64,000 nt of DNA from the NCBI GenBank assembly GCA_036924085.1, contig JAVGWX010000018.1, forward strand, positions 20,139,464-20,203,463, read 5' to 3'. Positions 1 through 10,199 of the stretch are shown one piece after another (position 1 is the first letter of the stretch; every line of letters starts with the position of its first letter). The notes beneath the pieces were generated by a model. The model did no database searches. It was given only the letters and a program-made list of their open reading frames with translations, and was not told the origin of the DNA. A program made the position numbers and the translations under genes. The DNA is from Ariolimax columbianus. Lineage: Eukaryota; Mollusca; Gastropoda; Stylommatophora; Arionidae.

Positions 1-96
1 CAGCTCGTAGGAGTGAATGAGTTAAAATTGTCTGAGCTGTAAATTCTAATACTGGAAACGTTGATATCAGAAGAACTTGTGTAAACAAAAAAGCTC

Positions 97-240
97 TTTT
101 CTTCTTCTCAAACTCCCACTACCAAGACCTGAATAGGGCCTTGCAAGTAGCAGGGTGTGGTCGGAAGAACGGAATGCGTTGTGTCGCTAGTTTACAGCTT
201 GACTGCAGTATTTGCACCTTTCGGTCCGACGCAGCTGTTT
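97..240 (-). mobile_element. SINE-A, 3' fragment
   Basis: Minus-strand 3' half of the A family. It reads TTC-rich tail, then the complements of the conserved blocks 'gggagattgagaacgaacg' and 'gaaaggtgcaaatatcgca'. The 5' half is missing. It abuts an RTE-like LINE fragment. Confidence 0.7.
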
Positions 241-741
241 TCTAAATCTCTAAATCCTGGTATTCAATCAGGCCCGTGTGTTTGATGCCAGGTAGCCAAA
301 TATTGAGCAAACTCATTTCACTCTTTTGCCTTGGTGTACCATGTTGGGTCCAGGGCTTCCTTCAGGCCATCACTCCACCTCAGCATCGGTCGCCGACTAA
401 GGCATCTGAAGTTGCAAGGCCATCACGATGTCACTCTACTCATCCATCTGTTATAAGGCATGCGCATTACATGACCGGCTCATCTGTATTTTCATAACAG
501 CGCGACATATATGATTTCAGAGAAGGAAGTTCCGACTTCTGATCTCTGCATTACAGATTTGGCCTCCAATGGAGACCTTCAATGTTCTTCGCTTCATCGC
601 TCATTGAACAATGCAGAGTCTATCTGTATCAGCTTTCCATGGGTTCAACACCTCACAGCCATATACCATAGCTGGAATAACCAGCCTGTTGAAGGTGTGA
701 GCCCTAGCATTGTCGTTTTGCATCTGTTGCAGTATGGGTTT
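241..741 (-). pseudogene. RTE-like LINE, reverse transcriptase C-terminal region (3' part)
   Basis: The minus strand encodes the region after the reverse transcriptase (RT) catalytic core. It has a YGCEV-x-N block, then a conserved RQ-x-AM-x-RR-x-LK segment and an ICNAEIR motif, with several stops and frameshifts. The same region is found at 37315-37760. I-type LINE copy 1 (742-2040) interrupts it, and the coding sequence resumes at 2041 after a 12-bp duplication. The family assignment is from conserved blocks only. Confidence 0.75.
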
Positions 742-2040
742 CTTTTTCTTCTTCTTCTTTGTACGCAGTCAGACATCAACCTTTATTTTTTCGAAAAAAG
801 CAGCGGTCATCCTGAGGCTGTCAACACTGCCATAGAGCTTGTCTAGTGTTGCCATTGGTGATGGCCACATCTGCTCTCTCTGATCCTCGTATGTCGGGCA
901 GTTTTGCAGCAGATGTTCAGCGGTCATTTTCCCGGTACCACACGGGCATTCGTCAGTGCCACCTATCTTCAATTTGTTGAATAAGTGGTACCTCAGTCTA
1001 TTGTGGCCAGTGCGAAGTCTGAAGACCACGACCTGCTCTCTTCTGTTCAACTGGTAATAGGCATCGTTTTTGGTGTAGCCAGTATGTTCGGTTTCCCATT
1101 TGGTCATGTATCTAGCTCTAATAAGCCGTTTTGACTCTTCGTATGTCATACTAGTATCTGGTTGTGGTAGTCTTGCACCTTCTTTTGCCAGTCTGTCTGC
1201 CTCCTCATTGCCTTGGATATTGCAGTGGGATGGAACCCACTGCACCACTACCCTTTTTGGTGCAGACTGCTGGCATAGTTGACAGAGTACTGCTCTTAAA
1301 TCATTAAGTTCAGTATTTTCTGGCTTTTTAGTGCTGTGACTACGGCCAGGGCATCTGTAAGCAGGACTATATGGCTTTCATTCCTTTTACCTGTCACCAT
1401 TTCTTCCACTGCTGCCCTCAGTGCCTCTGCCTCCGCTCTGAAATTGCTTGTGTATTTTCCAGTAGCGAATGACAGTGTTATTTTTCTGCCATTTGGTAGG
1501 TTCAGAAATGCTCCTGCCCCTCCGTTCTGTGTTGTGTTTGTTACAGAACCGTCGGTGTATGCATGGGTCCAGTCCATGCTTGGGTAGTTTTCCGTTATGT
1601 AGCTCAGAGTAGTATCTCTTCTTTCTTTTTCAGTCTGGCAGTTTTTGTTTCTAATACCTGGTATATTTTCTACCACCTCTGGAAATATATGCTGCCTCCA
1701 GGTAGGTTTTCGTACAGTAGGGATGGGCTTTGGTGTTGTTAGTGCGTTCATGGGGTCTTCGTGCATCTTTGCTTTGGCTATTTCTGCAAAGTTTCTCCGT
1801 TTTAGTTTCCCATTTCCGAGATTGTTTAGTCTCTGGTGCATTGGATAGTCAGTCAGTCTTCTGAGTTTCTCTGCTTGCTGCTGGGCTATGCAGTCTCTTC
1901 TGTCGGTCATGGATTGCAGTTTTGTAATCTTTTCAAGTTCTACAATTGGCGTTGACTTCATGCCTCCTGTTATAACTCTCATGGCTTGGTTTTGGAGTTT
2001 GCTAATTTTATCGAAGTTCGCCTTTGCTGCTGTTGTCCAG
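742..2040 (-). mobile_element. I-type LINE 'I1' copy 1, 5' truncated
   Basis: Minus-strand insertion with its GAA-type tail at the low-coordinate end. It is flanked by a perfect 12-bp duplication, cagtatgggttt, at 730-741 and 2041-2052. It retains the end of the RT connection region (AMRVITGGM block), a full RNase H domain (YTDGS, EAEAL, LLTDA, then SHCNIQGNEEAD) and the CPCG...H...C finger. One missing A near 1318 shifts the frame between the pieces read from 1982-1296 and 1248-769. Sequence is very close to copies 2-5, which implies recent insertion. Confidence 0.93.
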
Positions 2041-2165
2041 CAGTATGGGTTTAATACAGTTGAAGTTGAGACAGCCCGCTGTTATCCTTCGTGAGATCTC
2101 CCGATTTAATGAATGGGAGTTTGTGATCTCTTGGCCCAAGTAGAAAAACAAATTTACTTTCTTCC
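2041..2165 (-). pseudogene. RTE-like LINE, continuation upstream of the I1 insertion
   Basis: The minus strand encodes a block close to F-YLGQEITNS followed by REISRR and FN-IK. The same block is found at about 55140-55270 on the plus strand. It joins in order with 241-741 once the I1 insertion and one TSD copy are removed. Confidence 0.7.
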
Positions 2166-2369
2166 GATCTGCAATATTTTTTAGTAGAAATACAAGTTCT
2201 TAATATCAGAAAATTCTAGAAGAACTGAGTTAGATGGATTGTTATTATTATGTAATGTGAATCATGGTTGGAGTTCTTCAACCGTGGACAACATATTCAT
2301 TTTTGTCAAACGGAAGCCTTTCGTTGTCCAGATCTCCAATTGTATTTGTTGTCTTAAATAACAGGCAGG

Positions 2370-2556
2370 GAGGAAGACTAACGTCTGGTCAAGAAGAATA
2401 GACTGATCAGACACGTTAGTCAGGGTCAGGCAAAACATGCTGGCCATAACTAGTGTTTTGGAAAGCTACTGCAACCCGCCACTTAGCATCCTTTTCAGGG
2501 CGCACAAAAGAGTAACCTACTCATTGTGGACATTCGCAAACAACAACAAATAACAA
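2370..2556 (+). mobile_element. SINE-C, internally deleted copy
   Basis: Plus-strand copy of the C family. The 5' part carries the 'gtcagggtcaggcaaaac' block. It then jumps to the 3' part (cgccactta...ccttttcagggcgcac) and ends in AAC repeats at about 2540-2556. Roughly 150 bp of the family body is missing. Confidence 0.7.
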
Positions 2557-2647
2557 GCACCTTGTTGACAGCTAATAAGGATACGCTTAGATATAAAAAT
2601 ATAAACAAAATTGAAAACTTCCAAAAAAACAATACAAACATTGATAC

Positions 2648-2792
2648 CTTCCATGCTGTGAGGCTTTCCCATCTTGTTCACTTTTCTGGGACTGGTTTGA
2701 ACTCGAGTACTGCAGCTCTGTGTATAACCGCTCTCGCAACCATTCCACCACCACTCCAACGATGATGTCATCCACTTCAAGATTATCAATTT
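2648..2792 (-). CDS. RWDD2: RWDD2-like gene, third recognised exon (post-RWD segment)
   Basis: Minus-strand exon of 145 bp. The acceptor is a pyrimidine-rich ...ttcatttacag just above 2792; the donor is AAG|gtatca just below 2648. The previous exon ends with one base of a codon. Taking two bases here gives a continuous frame, EIDNLEVDDIIVGVVVEWLR, followed by a Ser/Gln/Lys-rich stretch. In the RWDD2A/B family the RWD domain is followed by a hydrophobic segment ending in a QWLQ-like motif, which this resembles. The phase agreement with the exon 4.1 kb away supports a real gene. Exons for the family's C-terminal domain are not seen downstream and may lie outside the window. Confidence 0.72.
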
Positions 2793-2956
2793 CTGTAAAT
2801 GAACAATAATGAACAAATGACGACATTAGAAAGTATTACTGGAACCACATCTTGTAGCAAATGTCACCAAAGAGGTAGAAAACTACATGTTTCAGTCATC
2901 TCATGAGAATGGAATTCAGGCAACTACCACTGTGCACCTACAACAATAACCAGTCT

Positions 2957-3350
2957 GGTTGTTGTTGCTGCTAATGCCCCTTGTACTTGAGATAGGTACT
3001 CTTGATTAATTTATTTGGTGGTGGGTTACATTGGCCCTCCTCGCATCCCGAGGCACACTAGAGAAGATGGACCTGGGACCTCTTAGCTGTAATGCTAAGC
3101 ATGGCTCTTCAGTAAGCTCATCTAGTGATCACATTGCTGATCCCCATCTTGTTAGGCAGACTGAAATGAAACAGTCTGTTTCCAGGGAGAACTGCTTGGA
3201 AGTGAGGTGGGATCTTGATCAGTAGGTTTCACCTGACCCTGACTTAGTCTGATCAGTATGTTTTGCCTGACTCTGACTTAGTCTGATCAGTATGTTTTGC
3301 CTGACCGGATATTAGTCTCCTCCCCAACAATCTGGTCAGAAAGGGAGAAA
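2957..3350 (-). mobile_element. SINE-C, diverged copy
   Basis: Minus-strand copy whose tail lies at the low-coordinate end (ttgttgttg). It has about two units of the internal 'ctgatcagtatgttttgcc' minisatellite at 3240-3310. It is flanked by similar ~50-bp direct repeats (2897-2947 and 3366-3418), longer than a normal target duplication. Confidence 0.7.
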
Positions 3351-3424
3351 ATAGACTAGATCAGCCGTTTTGTGAGAATGGAACTAGGCCAGCTACAAAT
3401 GTGCACCTACAACAATATAAGATT

Positions 3425-4400
3425 TAGTGACAATTCCCGATGAAGACCATGAAGCAAATTGATAGACAATCATCATCATCATCATGTAGCATGGCCTTTG
3501 CAGAACGTTGCTCTCATCATGACAGCCAATCTGTAAGACTTGATCTCTGGCCAACTCTACAGAGCCCCAGTAATGTCCCTTGTCCTTGTTCTCCTGGGTC
3601 TGCCTCTGCCTCTTTTGCCAGGTATCATTGTTTTTTCTAGGCCATTGTTGCGTTTGATGTGGCCAGAGTGTGCTCATTTCCTAGACGTAATGTTGTTTAC
3701 TAGCCAGTTTTGTTCCTTATCAAGCTCTTGTAAGATTTCTGCGTTATTCTTTTTCTATCCATGATATTTTGAGCATCCTTTTGTAGCATTTTAGCTTGAA
3801 GGATTCAATCTTCTTCCGTAGATTTTGTGTGGTTGACCCTGCCCCCATCCGCAAGTTGCCATTGGGAAGATACAAGTCCTCAAGATCTTTATTTGTCATT
3901 TTGTTAGTGTTCTGTCATATATTTTTCATTTTAGTTAACCTCTGTAGTGCCATGGTCATTTTTCTCTGTATTTATTTTTGGTAATATCCGTTGTTGCTTA
4001 TAGTCGAGCCGAGATATCCAAAACTCGAGACGTTCTGAACTTTTTGCTACTCTTCAATAACTTTAGTTCTGGTTTTCGCCTAGTCAGTGCTCATTGTCTT
4101 AGTCTTACTAGTGTTAATGCATAGATTGTGTTCCTCACTGAGTTGTTTGACCAACAGGATCATCTGTTTCAGACCCACAGCAGTCTTAGAGAGGACAACT
4201 GTATTATCTGTATATCATAATTCTTGTATTTCATGAAAAAATTGTCCTACTCTTTATCATTCTTGACATTTCTCATTATGTTTTCTGCATAGATATTGAA
4301 CAGATTAGGGTAGAGTATGTGTCCTTGTTGCACTTCCTCATGCACCTCGAACCAGTCTGATAAACGAGGTATAACAGAAATCATATGACAGCATAGACCT
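3425..4400 (-). pseudogene. Decayed LINE reverse transcriptase and C-terminus
   Basis: Read on the minus strand with many stops and frameshifts. In order it shows a catalytic-loop remnant (YTDNT for Y/FADDT) then VVLSK, a QLSEEHNL...INTSKTK block, an F-YLGSTISNNG block, an ILRTCIFPMATYG-like block and a GKRGRGRPR-T segment. This order is diagnostic of the palm/thumb and C-terminus of a non-LTR RT. The clade is not resolved. It fills about 1 kb of the second recognised RWDD2-like intron. Confidence 0.75.
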
Positions 4401-4515
4401 TCTGCTTTTTCGTTCGTTCTCAAACCCCCAAGGACTTTGCAAGTAGCAAGATATTGTCCTGAAATCAGGATGTGTCACAGCAGTCTGGTCAACTGTGAAC
4501 CCCATCGCTTACAAA
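4400..4515 (-). mobile_element. SINE-A, degenerate 3' fragment
   Basis: Starts 'cgttcgttctcaaacccccaa' and matches the A-family 3' end with many substitutions. It is followed directly by a plus-strand SINE-C fragment (about 4525-4672) ending in AAC repeats. Confidence 0.5.
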
Positions 4516-4524
4516 GAAGTATTG

Positions 4525-4672
4525 CATTGCATTACAGCCAGGAGGACCACAGTCCACCTCCTTACATACGCCATGGGATGTAGGAAGAACCACTGTAGCC
4601 CGCTACAAAAGAAACGTCATAAACAATGAACCCAACTCACCATGAGTAGATTACAACAACAACAAGTTGTGG
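4525..4672 (+). mobile_element. SINE-C fragment
   Basis: Carries the complement of the family block 'aggtggaccagggtcctcc', then 'cactgtagcccgctac' and the terminal ATGAGTAGATTACAACAACAACAAG tail region at 4650-4672. The middle of the element is deleted. Confidence 0.6.
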
Positions 4673-4689
4673 GATCCAAGACACAGTGA

Positions 4690-5180
4690 ACGAGATAACG
4701 AGTCAGTGACTCATAGCTGACTGTTCGCATCTGGTCAATGAACCAGAGCTGCCCAAACACCTATACATCTTCAAAGTGGCAGCCCTGAAAACAGACTGCA
4801 TTGATGCAGCCTGGCTGAGAGAAAAAGTATAAAAAAGGAAAGGCAAAGTCAGTCCCAAAAATGTGCTCCACTGAAACGAGATGGGCGCTAAGGTAGAGCA
4901 GTGATTAGTGCACTGGCCTCCCAGTTGAGCAATCGGAGTTCGGTCCCCAGTTGGTGCTGAATTTTTCCCAATCACAAATTACTCCACCCAGCTTCAAAAA
5001 TTGAGTGCCAGAATAATCTAGGGAAAGTAAAGACATCCCTGATGTCGACCACATCAACCCTGGTGTGCCATTGGTCAAGAAATATATGGGCCTGACACCA
5101 TATGCTTTTTTTTTTACCTGAACCGGATGTGTCAGGTCGAAAAGAGGCAGATATCTCTGTCTTGCTGGAAATTACTTGTT
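4690..5180 (+). mobile_element. SINE-B interrupted by a tRNA-like SINE (M)
   Basis: The outer element has the B-family blocks (gtcagtgactcatagctgac, ggcagccctgaaaacagactgca, then gcagatatctc near 5150). It is split by a second element at about 4884-5118. Approximate, imperfect duplications (aaactgaa-type, near 4873 and 5116) flank the inner element. Confidence 0.65.
4884..5118 (+). mobile_element. SINE-M, tRNA-derived head
   Basis: Begins with a tRNA-like segment: GGTAGAGCAGTGATTAGTGC resembles an A box and GGAGTTCGGTCCCC a B box about 40 bp later. A unique body and a T-rich end follow. I see no other copy in the window. It is not a functional tRNA gene; no complete cloverleaf forms. Confidence 0.55.
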
Positions 5181-5241
5181 ACAAAGAAAAAAAAATGTTT
5201 TTTCGAGAAGAAAACCCATTATCAAAACAAGAAATCTCTAA

Positions 5242-5572
5242 CAGTATTGTTGTTTGTGAATGTCTACAATGATTAGGTTACTTTTTTGTGTGCCCTGAAA
5301 AGGACATTAAGTGGCAGGTTGCAGTAGCTTTCCTCACATCCTAAGCATGCAGATGAAGATGAACCGGGGTCCTCCAGGCAGTTGTGCTATGCTTGGCTTC
5401 AACTGTGTGTCGTTTACTACTACGGGGATCACGTCGATCCCTCACCTTGTTAGCCAGGCTGCGATGAAAATAGCCAGATTCCAAGGACGACTACTACAAA
5501 GCCGAGGTGAGGGTCTTGGTCAGTATGTTTTGCCTGACTCTGACTAACATGTCTTATCAGTATATTTTGCCT
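5242..5572 (-). mobile_element. SINE-C
   Basis: Near full-length minus-strand copy with the family order: short TTG-rich tail complement, 'ctgaaaaggacattaagtgg', 'ctcacatcctaagcatg', 'ggttgtgctatgcttggctt'-type block, then 'ctgatcagtatgttttgcc' units. It lies in the second recognised RWDD2-like intron. Confidence 0.8.
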
Positions 5573-5636
5573 GACCTTTCTCTTTTTCGCAACTTTAATT
5601 TTTTCTACTTTCAAAATTTATCTGTTCTGTTTGTTG

Positions 5637-6790
5637 GTCAATAAATATAATTTTCTTGTGTGTAGAGACATAAATTAATAAAGAAGTTGTTGATGTTTTT
5701 GTTGTGTGTTTGTAAGTTTCTGAGATACAAGAAGATAAATGTGAAATTTTTTGAAAAAATAAAAATATTTGGACTTTCCTGCCTAGGCCTAGTCACTCCG
5801 ATAGAAATCCATGAAAACCACAACAAAGTATCGATACTGTGTTTTTAACCTGCAGCACGCCTCAGTCCAGTTCTTCTTGACACACTCGGCCTACAAAAAC
5901 GGGGTACGGAAAATTTTTTTATTTTTTTAACAGAGTCACTCCTGACAGCCATTTTTTACTGCTGAATACATACTCCATATATACACAATATTTTGCCGGT
6001 TAAAGTATCGTATGTGCGATTACAAATGGCTTCTGAACAGTTTTAATTTTGTATACGCCGTTTGGATCAAGCCGACTTTTTGCAAAAGGGGAAGTAGGTT
6101 GTTAGGAAAGATTTTTATCGAGTAGATCTGTTTATTTTGATGAAAGAACTACGTTTGAATTGGAAACTAACAGTTGTGTCGATATTGTAAACACAGTATC
6201 GATACGTTGTTGTGGTTTTCTATCGAAGCGACTAGGCCTAGTGGTCGAGCCCAAATTTTTTCAGAGATTTTCATAAATTTCAACTTCATCTTTTTGTATC
6301 TCAAAAACTAACAAACACACAACAAAAACAATAACATCCACATGTTCGTTATGCAATTGTGTGTCTACACGCAAGAAAATCATATTTATTGACAAACAAA
6401 CATAAAAGTTACAAATTTTGAAAGACACTACCATAGCAACAAATTCAGAAAATTAATTAGGTCAAATTTTTTTCAAAAAAAAGCCGGCGTGAAGAAGGAT
6501 AATATCGGCACAACTGTTAGTTTCCAATTCAAGCGTAGTTATTACATCTAAACAAACAAAATAAACAGATCTACTCGATAAAGATCCTTCCCAACAACCT
6601 ACTTCACCTTTCCCCAAAAAGTCGGCCTGCTCCAATCAGTGAAACAAGAAAATAAATCGTTCAAAATCCATTTGTAATCTAACATACGATACTTTTACAA
6701 GCAAAAAGCCTGTGTAGATGGACGTGACGTATTCAGCAGTAAAAAAATAGCTATTGGAAGGGTCTCCGTAATTAGTCACCAAAAAAAAAA
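5637..6790. repeat. Interleaved inverted repeats A-B-A'-B'
   Basis: Arm A (5637-5843) is the reverse complement of A' (about 6190-6400). Arm B (about 5905-6190) is the reverse complement of B' (about 6490-6790). Shared landmarks are 'actaggcctag' with 'gtatcgatac' for A/A', and 'gagtagatctgtttatttt' for B/B'. The arms have diverged by substitutions and small indels. No coding frame is recognised. The order A-B-A'-B' cannot be one simple hairpin. It sits between two exons of the RWDD2-like gene. Confidence 0.8.
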
Positions 6791-6922
6791 AAATATTTTT
6801 TTTTTAAGTGAGTCAAGTTTGGCTGTGGCAGTCGGTCTTCGGAGTGCTAAATTAAACACCTTCTACAACAACTACTCCAGTCCTCACATTAAAAAATGTT
6901 CCAGAAATGCTAGCACACTGAC

Positions 6923-7049
6923 CTTTATTTAATTCTTCTCTGAGCAGCTTATGTCTTTCTCTGTTTATGTCTGGAGCTCTGGTAAATATCTGCGGTTTCA
7001 CAAATGGGTATTCATGGGGCAAATTACACACCAACTCAACTGTCAGGCT
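6923..7049 (-). CDS. RWDD2: RWDD2-like gene, second recognised exon (RWD domain, C-terminal half)
   Basis: Minus-strand exon of 127 bp with acceptor ttctttcttag|AGCC at 7049 and donor AAAG|gtcagt at 6923. It encodes SLTVELVCNLPHEYPFVKP and on through a charged helix ending REELNK. The LP-x-EYPFVKP block matches the YPxxxP signature of RWD domains, a UBC-like fold used for protein-protein contacts. The exon enters in phase 0 and leaves in phase 1, matching both neighbours. Length and order fit the RWD domain of RWDD2A/B. Its exact cellular role is not known from the sequence. Confidence 0.85.
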
Positions 7050-7168
7050 CTAAGAAAGAACATTAATATAATAATAAATGTCATCTGTAAAGAAATATAA
7101 TCACATTAAGCTCATGAATATACCAACTGTAAATTGGCTGTAGTTTTCAAAAATAAACATAAATAATT

Positions 7169-7532
7169 TATTCTTCTTCTTCTTCTTCGTTCGTTCTCAA
7201 TCTCCCACTACCAAACACTGAAAGGGCTTAAGTAGCAGAATGTAGTCCAGAGAACGGAAAGCGTTGTGTCGTAGTTTACAGCTTGGCTGCGATATTTGCA
7301 CCTTTCGGTCTAACACATCTGACTTCAGCGAGCATTTTTTGAGTATCGGGTTAGCATTCCCTCTTCGATCCCTTCTCCTTAGCCAGTCTGCCGTGCTGCA
7401 GCCTGTTATCAGGGATCACCGCGTGGAGGTGTAGAAGGGTCTTGGCAGCTATGGTTCGCTGGCCCTGACGCTAGCAGTCAGCTATGGGTCGCTGACCACT
7501 GCAGCACATGCGCTGCTCAGCATGTTGATCCC
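7169..7532 (-). mobile_element. SINE-A, full length with TSD
   Basis: A 364-bp element with a TTC-repeat tail complement at its low end. It is flanked by a perfect 10-bp duplication, cataaataat, at 7159-7168 and 7533-7542. It contains all family blocks through 'gctgctcagcatgttgatcc', the element's 5' end. It lies inside the first recognised RWDD2-like intron. Confidence 0.93.
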
Positions 7533-7559
7533 CATAAATAATATGATTTCTACTGACTC

Positions 7560-8190
7560 ACTTCTACTTTTTCTTCATAGTTTGATCTCCAACTCACGCT
7601 ACTTAGCCCTGAAAAGGGCTTAGCAAGTAGCAGGATGTAGTCTGGAGAACGAAATGCGATGTTACAGCTTGACAGTACTATTTTCACACTCTGGTACGAC
7701 ACATCAAACTTCAGCATGGTTGTTGTTGAATACCAACAATGACTAAGATTACTCTTTTGTTCGCCCTAAAAAGGACGTTAATTGGAGGGTTGTCATAGCT
7801 TTCCTCACATCCCGAGCGTGCTGATGAAGGTGGACCAGGGTCCTCCAGGCGGTTGTGCTATGCTTGGCTTCATCTGCGTGTCGTTCACTACTACGGGGAT
7901 CACATCAATCCCTCACCTTGTTATCCAGGCTGCTGTGAAAACGGCCCATTTCCAGGAAGGGTTGCGTGGAAGCCAAGGTGAGGATCTTTTCCAGTATGTT
8001 TTTCCTGAACCTAACTAACATTTCTGATCAGTAGTATTGCCTGAACCGACATTAGTCTTCCTTCCCTCCTCAGCATGGTATTTTTGGGTACTGGATTAGC
8101 GTTCTCTCTTGGATCCTTTCTCCTTAACCAGTCTGCCCTGGCACTTCATTGCACCAGAGCTACAATATGTGCTCAGTTCCTTTCATTGCT
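7560..8190 (-). mobile_element. SINE-A, older copy split by SINE-C
   Basis: The tail half is at about 7560-7720. The body resumes at 8070 (cagcatggtatttttgggta) and runs to about 8190 before decaying. The break is filled by a SINE-C with a perfect 10-bp duplication, so the A copy is older than that C insertion. Confidence 0.85.
7721..8069 (-). mobile_element. SINE-C, full length with TSD
   Basis: A 349-bp insertion flanked by tcagcatggt at 7711-7720 and 8070-8079. This defines the C-family ends: an AAC-type tail on one side and 'ccttccctcc' on the other. Confidence 0.92.
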
Positions 8191-8241
8191 GAAAGTGCCG
8201 ACATCATAGCTCGAACTCTGTAGCTTTTAAACAGGCTCCAA

Positions 8242-8492
8242 GGGGACGTCTTGGGCTAGTGGTTAAGTGACCCGGCTCACAATCAGAAGGTGCTGGGTTC
8301 AATCCCCATCACAGCACCAGCCATTAGTCCATGGTAGCAAACCCTTAGAAAATACAGGAGGAAGCAGACACTTACATAAAATGCATGCTGAAGTTGGATG
8401 CACTGGGCCAGACAGGCACAAAATAAAAACCACAGTGCAACGGACACTGTCTTGGGAACTAGAAAAATAATACGAACGCAAAAAACTCAAAA
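8242..8492 (+). mobile_element. SINE-D, tRNA-derived, with TSD
   Basis: The head has an A-box-like GGGCTAGTGGTTAAGTGACC and a B-box-like GGGTTCAATCCCC, giving a tRNA-derived internal promoter. The body holds 'acaggaggaagcagac' and 'aaaataaaaaccacagtgca' and ends A-rich. Near-perfect 13-bp flanks, aaacaggYtccaa, are at 8229-8241 and 8493-8505. Related copies are at 10690, 22310, 45150, 56470 and 57706. Confidence 0.9.
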
Positions 8493-8635
8493 AAACAGGT
8501 TCCAAAACTTTTCTCTGGCTTTGTCAGGTATTCACTTACAGTTGGGTTGATTGGGAAAAGTGGCTATACCAGACAAAAAGAACCAACAAAATACCAAGTC
8601 TGTCAAACTAAGTGCAGCGTGATTTGAACCTGAAC

Positions 8636-9240
8636 TTAGCGTCATTATACTGGTTTAGAATATTCTGCAAAGTCTGTATATAACCAGTTTTTGTCTTGTC
8701 TTCCCCATTACCACATGAGATCGTAGGAGTATCACTCCACTCAGTGTGTGAGTGATGTGTCTTGGACATCTTGATTACCGGGCAGGGTCCAATATCTCCC
8801 GGGTGATGTGTTTTAGTCCATTATTGTTACGTGTGTACATTTCACAGCCACACCAAAACCAACAGTCTGTAAACAGGGAAAAAGATCCTGTGAAGCTCAG
8901 TCGTGTGAAGTAGACTGTGGAAATACAACACAGGGTAACCAAAATACTATTACATATAGCCGATGAACATACCAGGATAATCGGAGGGAAAAACACCACA
9001 AAATGAACAAACTAACTAATAAAATGGAAAACAGCAACACATTTCCATGGACACAGGTGTAAGTCATCGACTAGTGTAAATTCCAGTCAAATCCGTAGCC
9101 TGGAACCATCCATAGTTAGCTAAATCACGAGAGTAAAGTTTGACCTGAGGCCTAATAGGCGCCATCTTTGCTGTTCTATCTCTATACCATGTACGCTCGG
9201 ATTGCAAACCAAGCTTACAACCCCCTAGCAAGTCTCCTCT
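8636..9240 (-). mobile_element. SINE-F, non-autonomous element with CR1-type 3' hairpin
   Basis: The left end is the shared tail 'cttagcgtcattatactgg', with the half-decayed hairpin to about 8690. A ~500-bp body follows that is repeated at 28738-29225 without the tail. Its 5' region (ggcgccatcttt...) resembles the matching region of SINE-E. No coding potential is seen. Confidence 0.75.
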
Positions 9241-9384
9241 AAAAAATCAAAATGTCATTTAACAAAACAATTAAATAAATTAAAATGCAAAAAAGGAGTT
9301 CAGAAAAACAATTCATTCAACAAAGTTTAGAAAGCAGAGAAAAAGTTTTAGATTCTCATGCTGTTCTAGAAGTACCATACGTAC

Positions 9385-9549
9385 CTTGCCTTCATTCTCC
9401 ACAGAAATTTTAATAATAAATCCCAGTCTACTATCCAGCTCTTCTAAGGCAAGATCCCCTGAAACAACAGCACGGATAAGTTCCAGGGCAGTGGGGTCAT
9501 CTAGAGTGAACTCTCCAGGATTGGCATACATTGAGGTCAGCATGTCAAC
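9385..9549 (-). CDS. RWDD2: RWDD2-like gene, first recognised exon (RWD domain, N-terminal half)
   Basis: Minus-strand exon of exactly 165 bp (55 codons). The acceptor is gcatcttcag|GTTGAC at 9549 and the donor is GGCAAG|gtacgt at 9385. It encodes VDMLTSMYANPGEFTLDDPT, then a variable loop, then LGFIIKISVENEGK. The M-x-SM(F/Y)-NPGEF-L-D block is characteristic of the start of the RWD domain in RWDD2-type proteins. Phase 0 at both ends fits the next exon. The upstream exon with the initiator Met is not identified; the intron before it probably extends into the repeats above 9.6 kb. Confidence 0.87.
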
Positions 9550-9839
9550 CTGAAGATGCATAGGTAATAGTGACGGCAGTTGTATTGTATGCAGGAACAA
9601 AGCGGGATGATAATTTTAGGGTAGGCTGAGTCATGAACATAAAGGGATAAAATTGTTCACTTGTTCTAAAAATAGAAATCCAATCAGGGAAGGTCGGCCT
9701 AATTTGTGGCTATTGGGCTGTGAGAAAAAATAGTGTGATAATGACCATCTCCTAACTTCCAATTGACCTGATTCCTGGACGCAATCAGCTTTGCTGCTTC
9801 TCGCATTTGCTAACATGTCACTACACTTAAACATATGGC

Positions 9840-10187
9840 AAGCCTCAGTCCAAATGACAGTTTAAATCAACTCACAAGGAAGGATCAGAACACCATTTTC
9901 CAACTGAGAACCCAACATATCCCATTAAACAAACACATGAACAGAATCCAACCACAACATACTCCTGATTGCCAGCTGTGTACACACCCATATGAAACCG
10001 TTGATCATCTTCTCTTTTAGTGCTCAGTACTCAACAATTTTAGGAAAATGCTTCTTCCTCCGTGGCCAGATACATGGAACACTTTGTATGGCACTAGACA
10101 ACAGCTGATAAACACATGCAGATACCATTACATGGCATTGGGTCGAAGGCCGAGAGACCAGATTCTGCTGGATTCGTAACAACAACA
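9840..10187 (+). pseudogene. I-type LINE C-terminal finger ('I4' family), decayed
   Basis: Encodes LNQLTRKDQNTIFQLRTQHI, the R-x-Q-T-IFRLRT motif that precedes the C-terminal finger in I-type LINEs. Then come CQLC, H-x-YETVDHLLF and a stop where C-terminal Cys pairing would follow. The element ends in an AAC-repeat tail near 10180. Other copies are at 48905, 49600 and 57475 (-). Confidence 0.78.
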
Positions 10188-10199
10188 ACAAGCAAAAAA

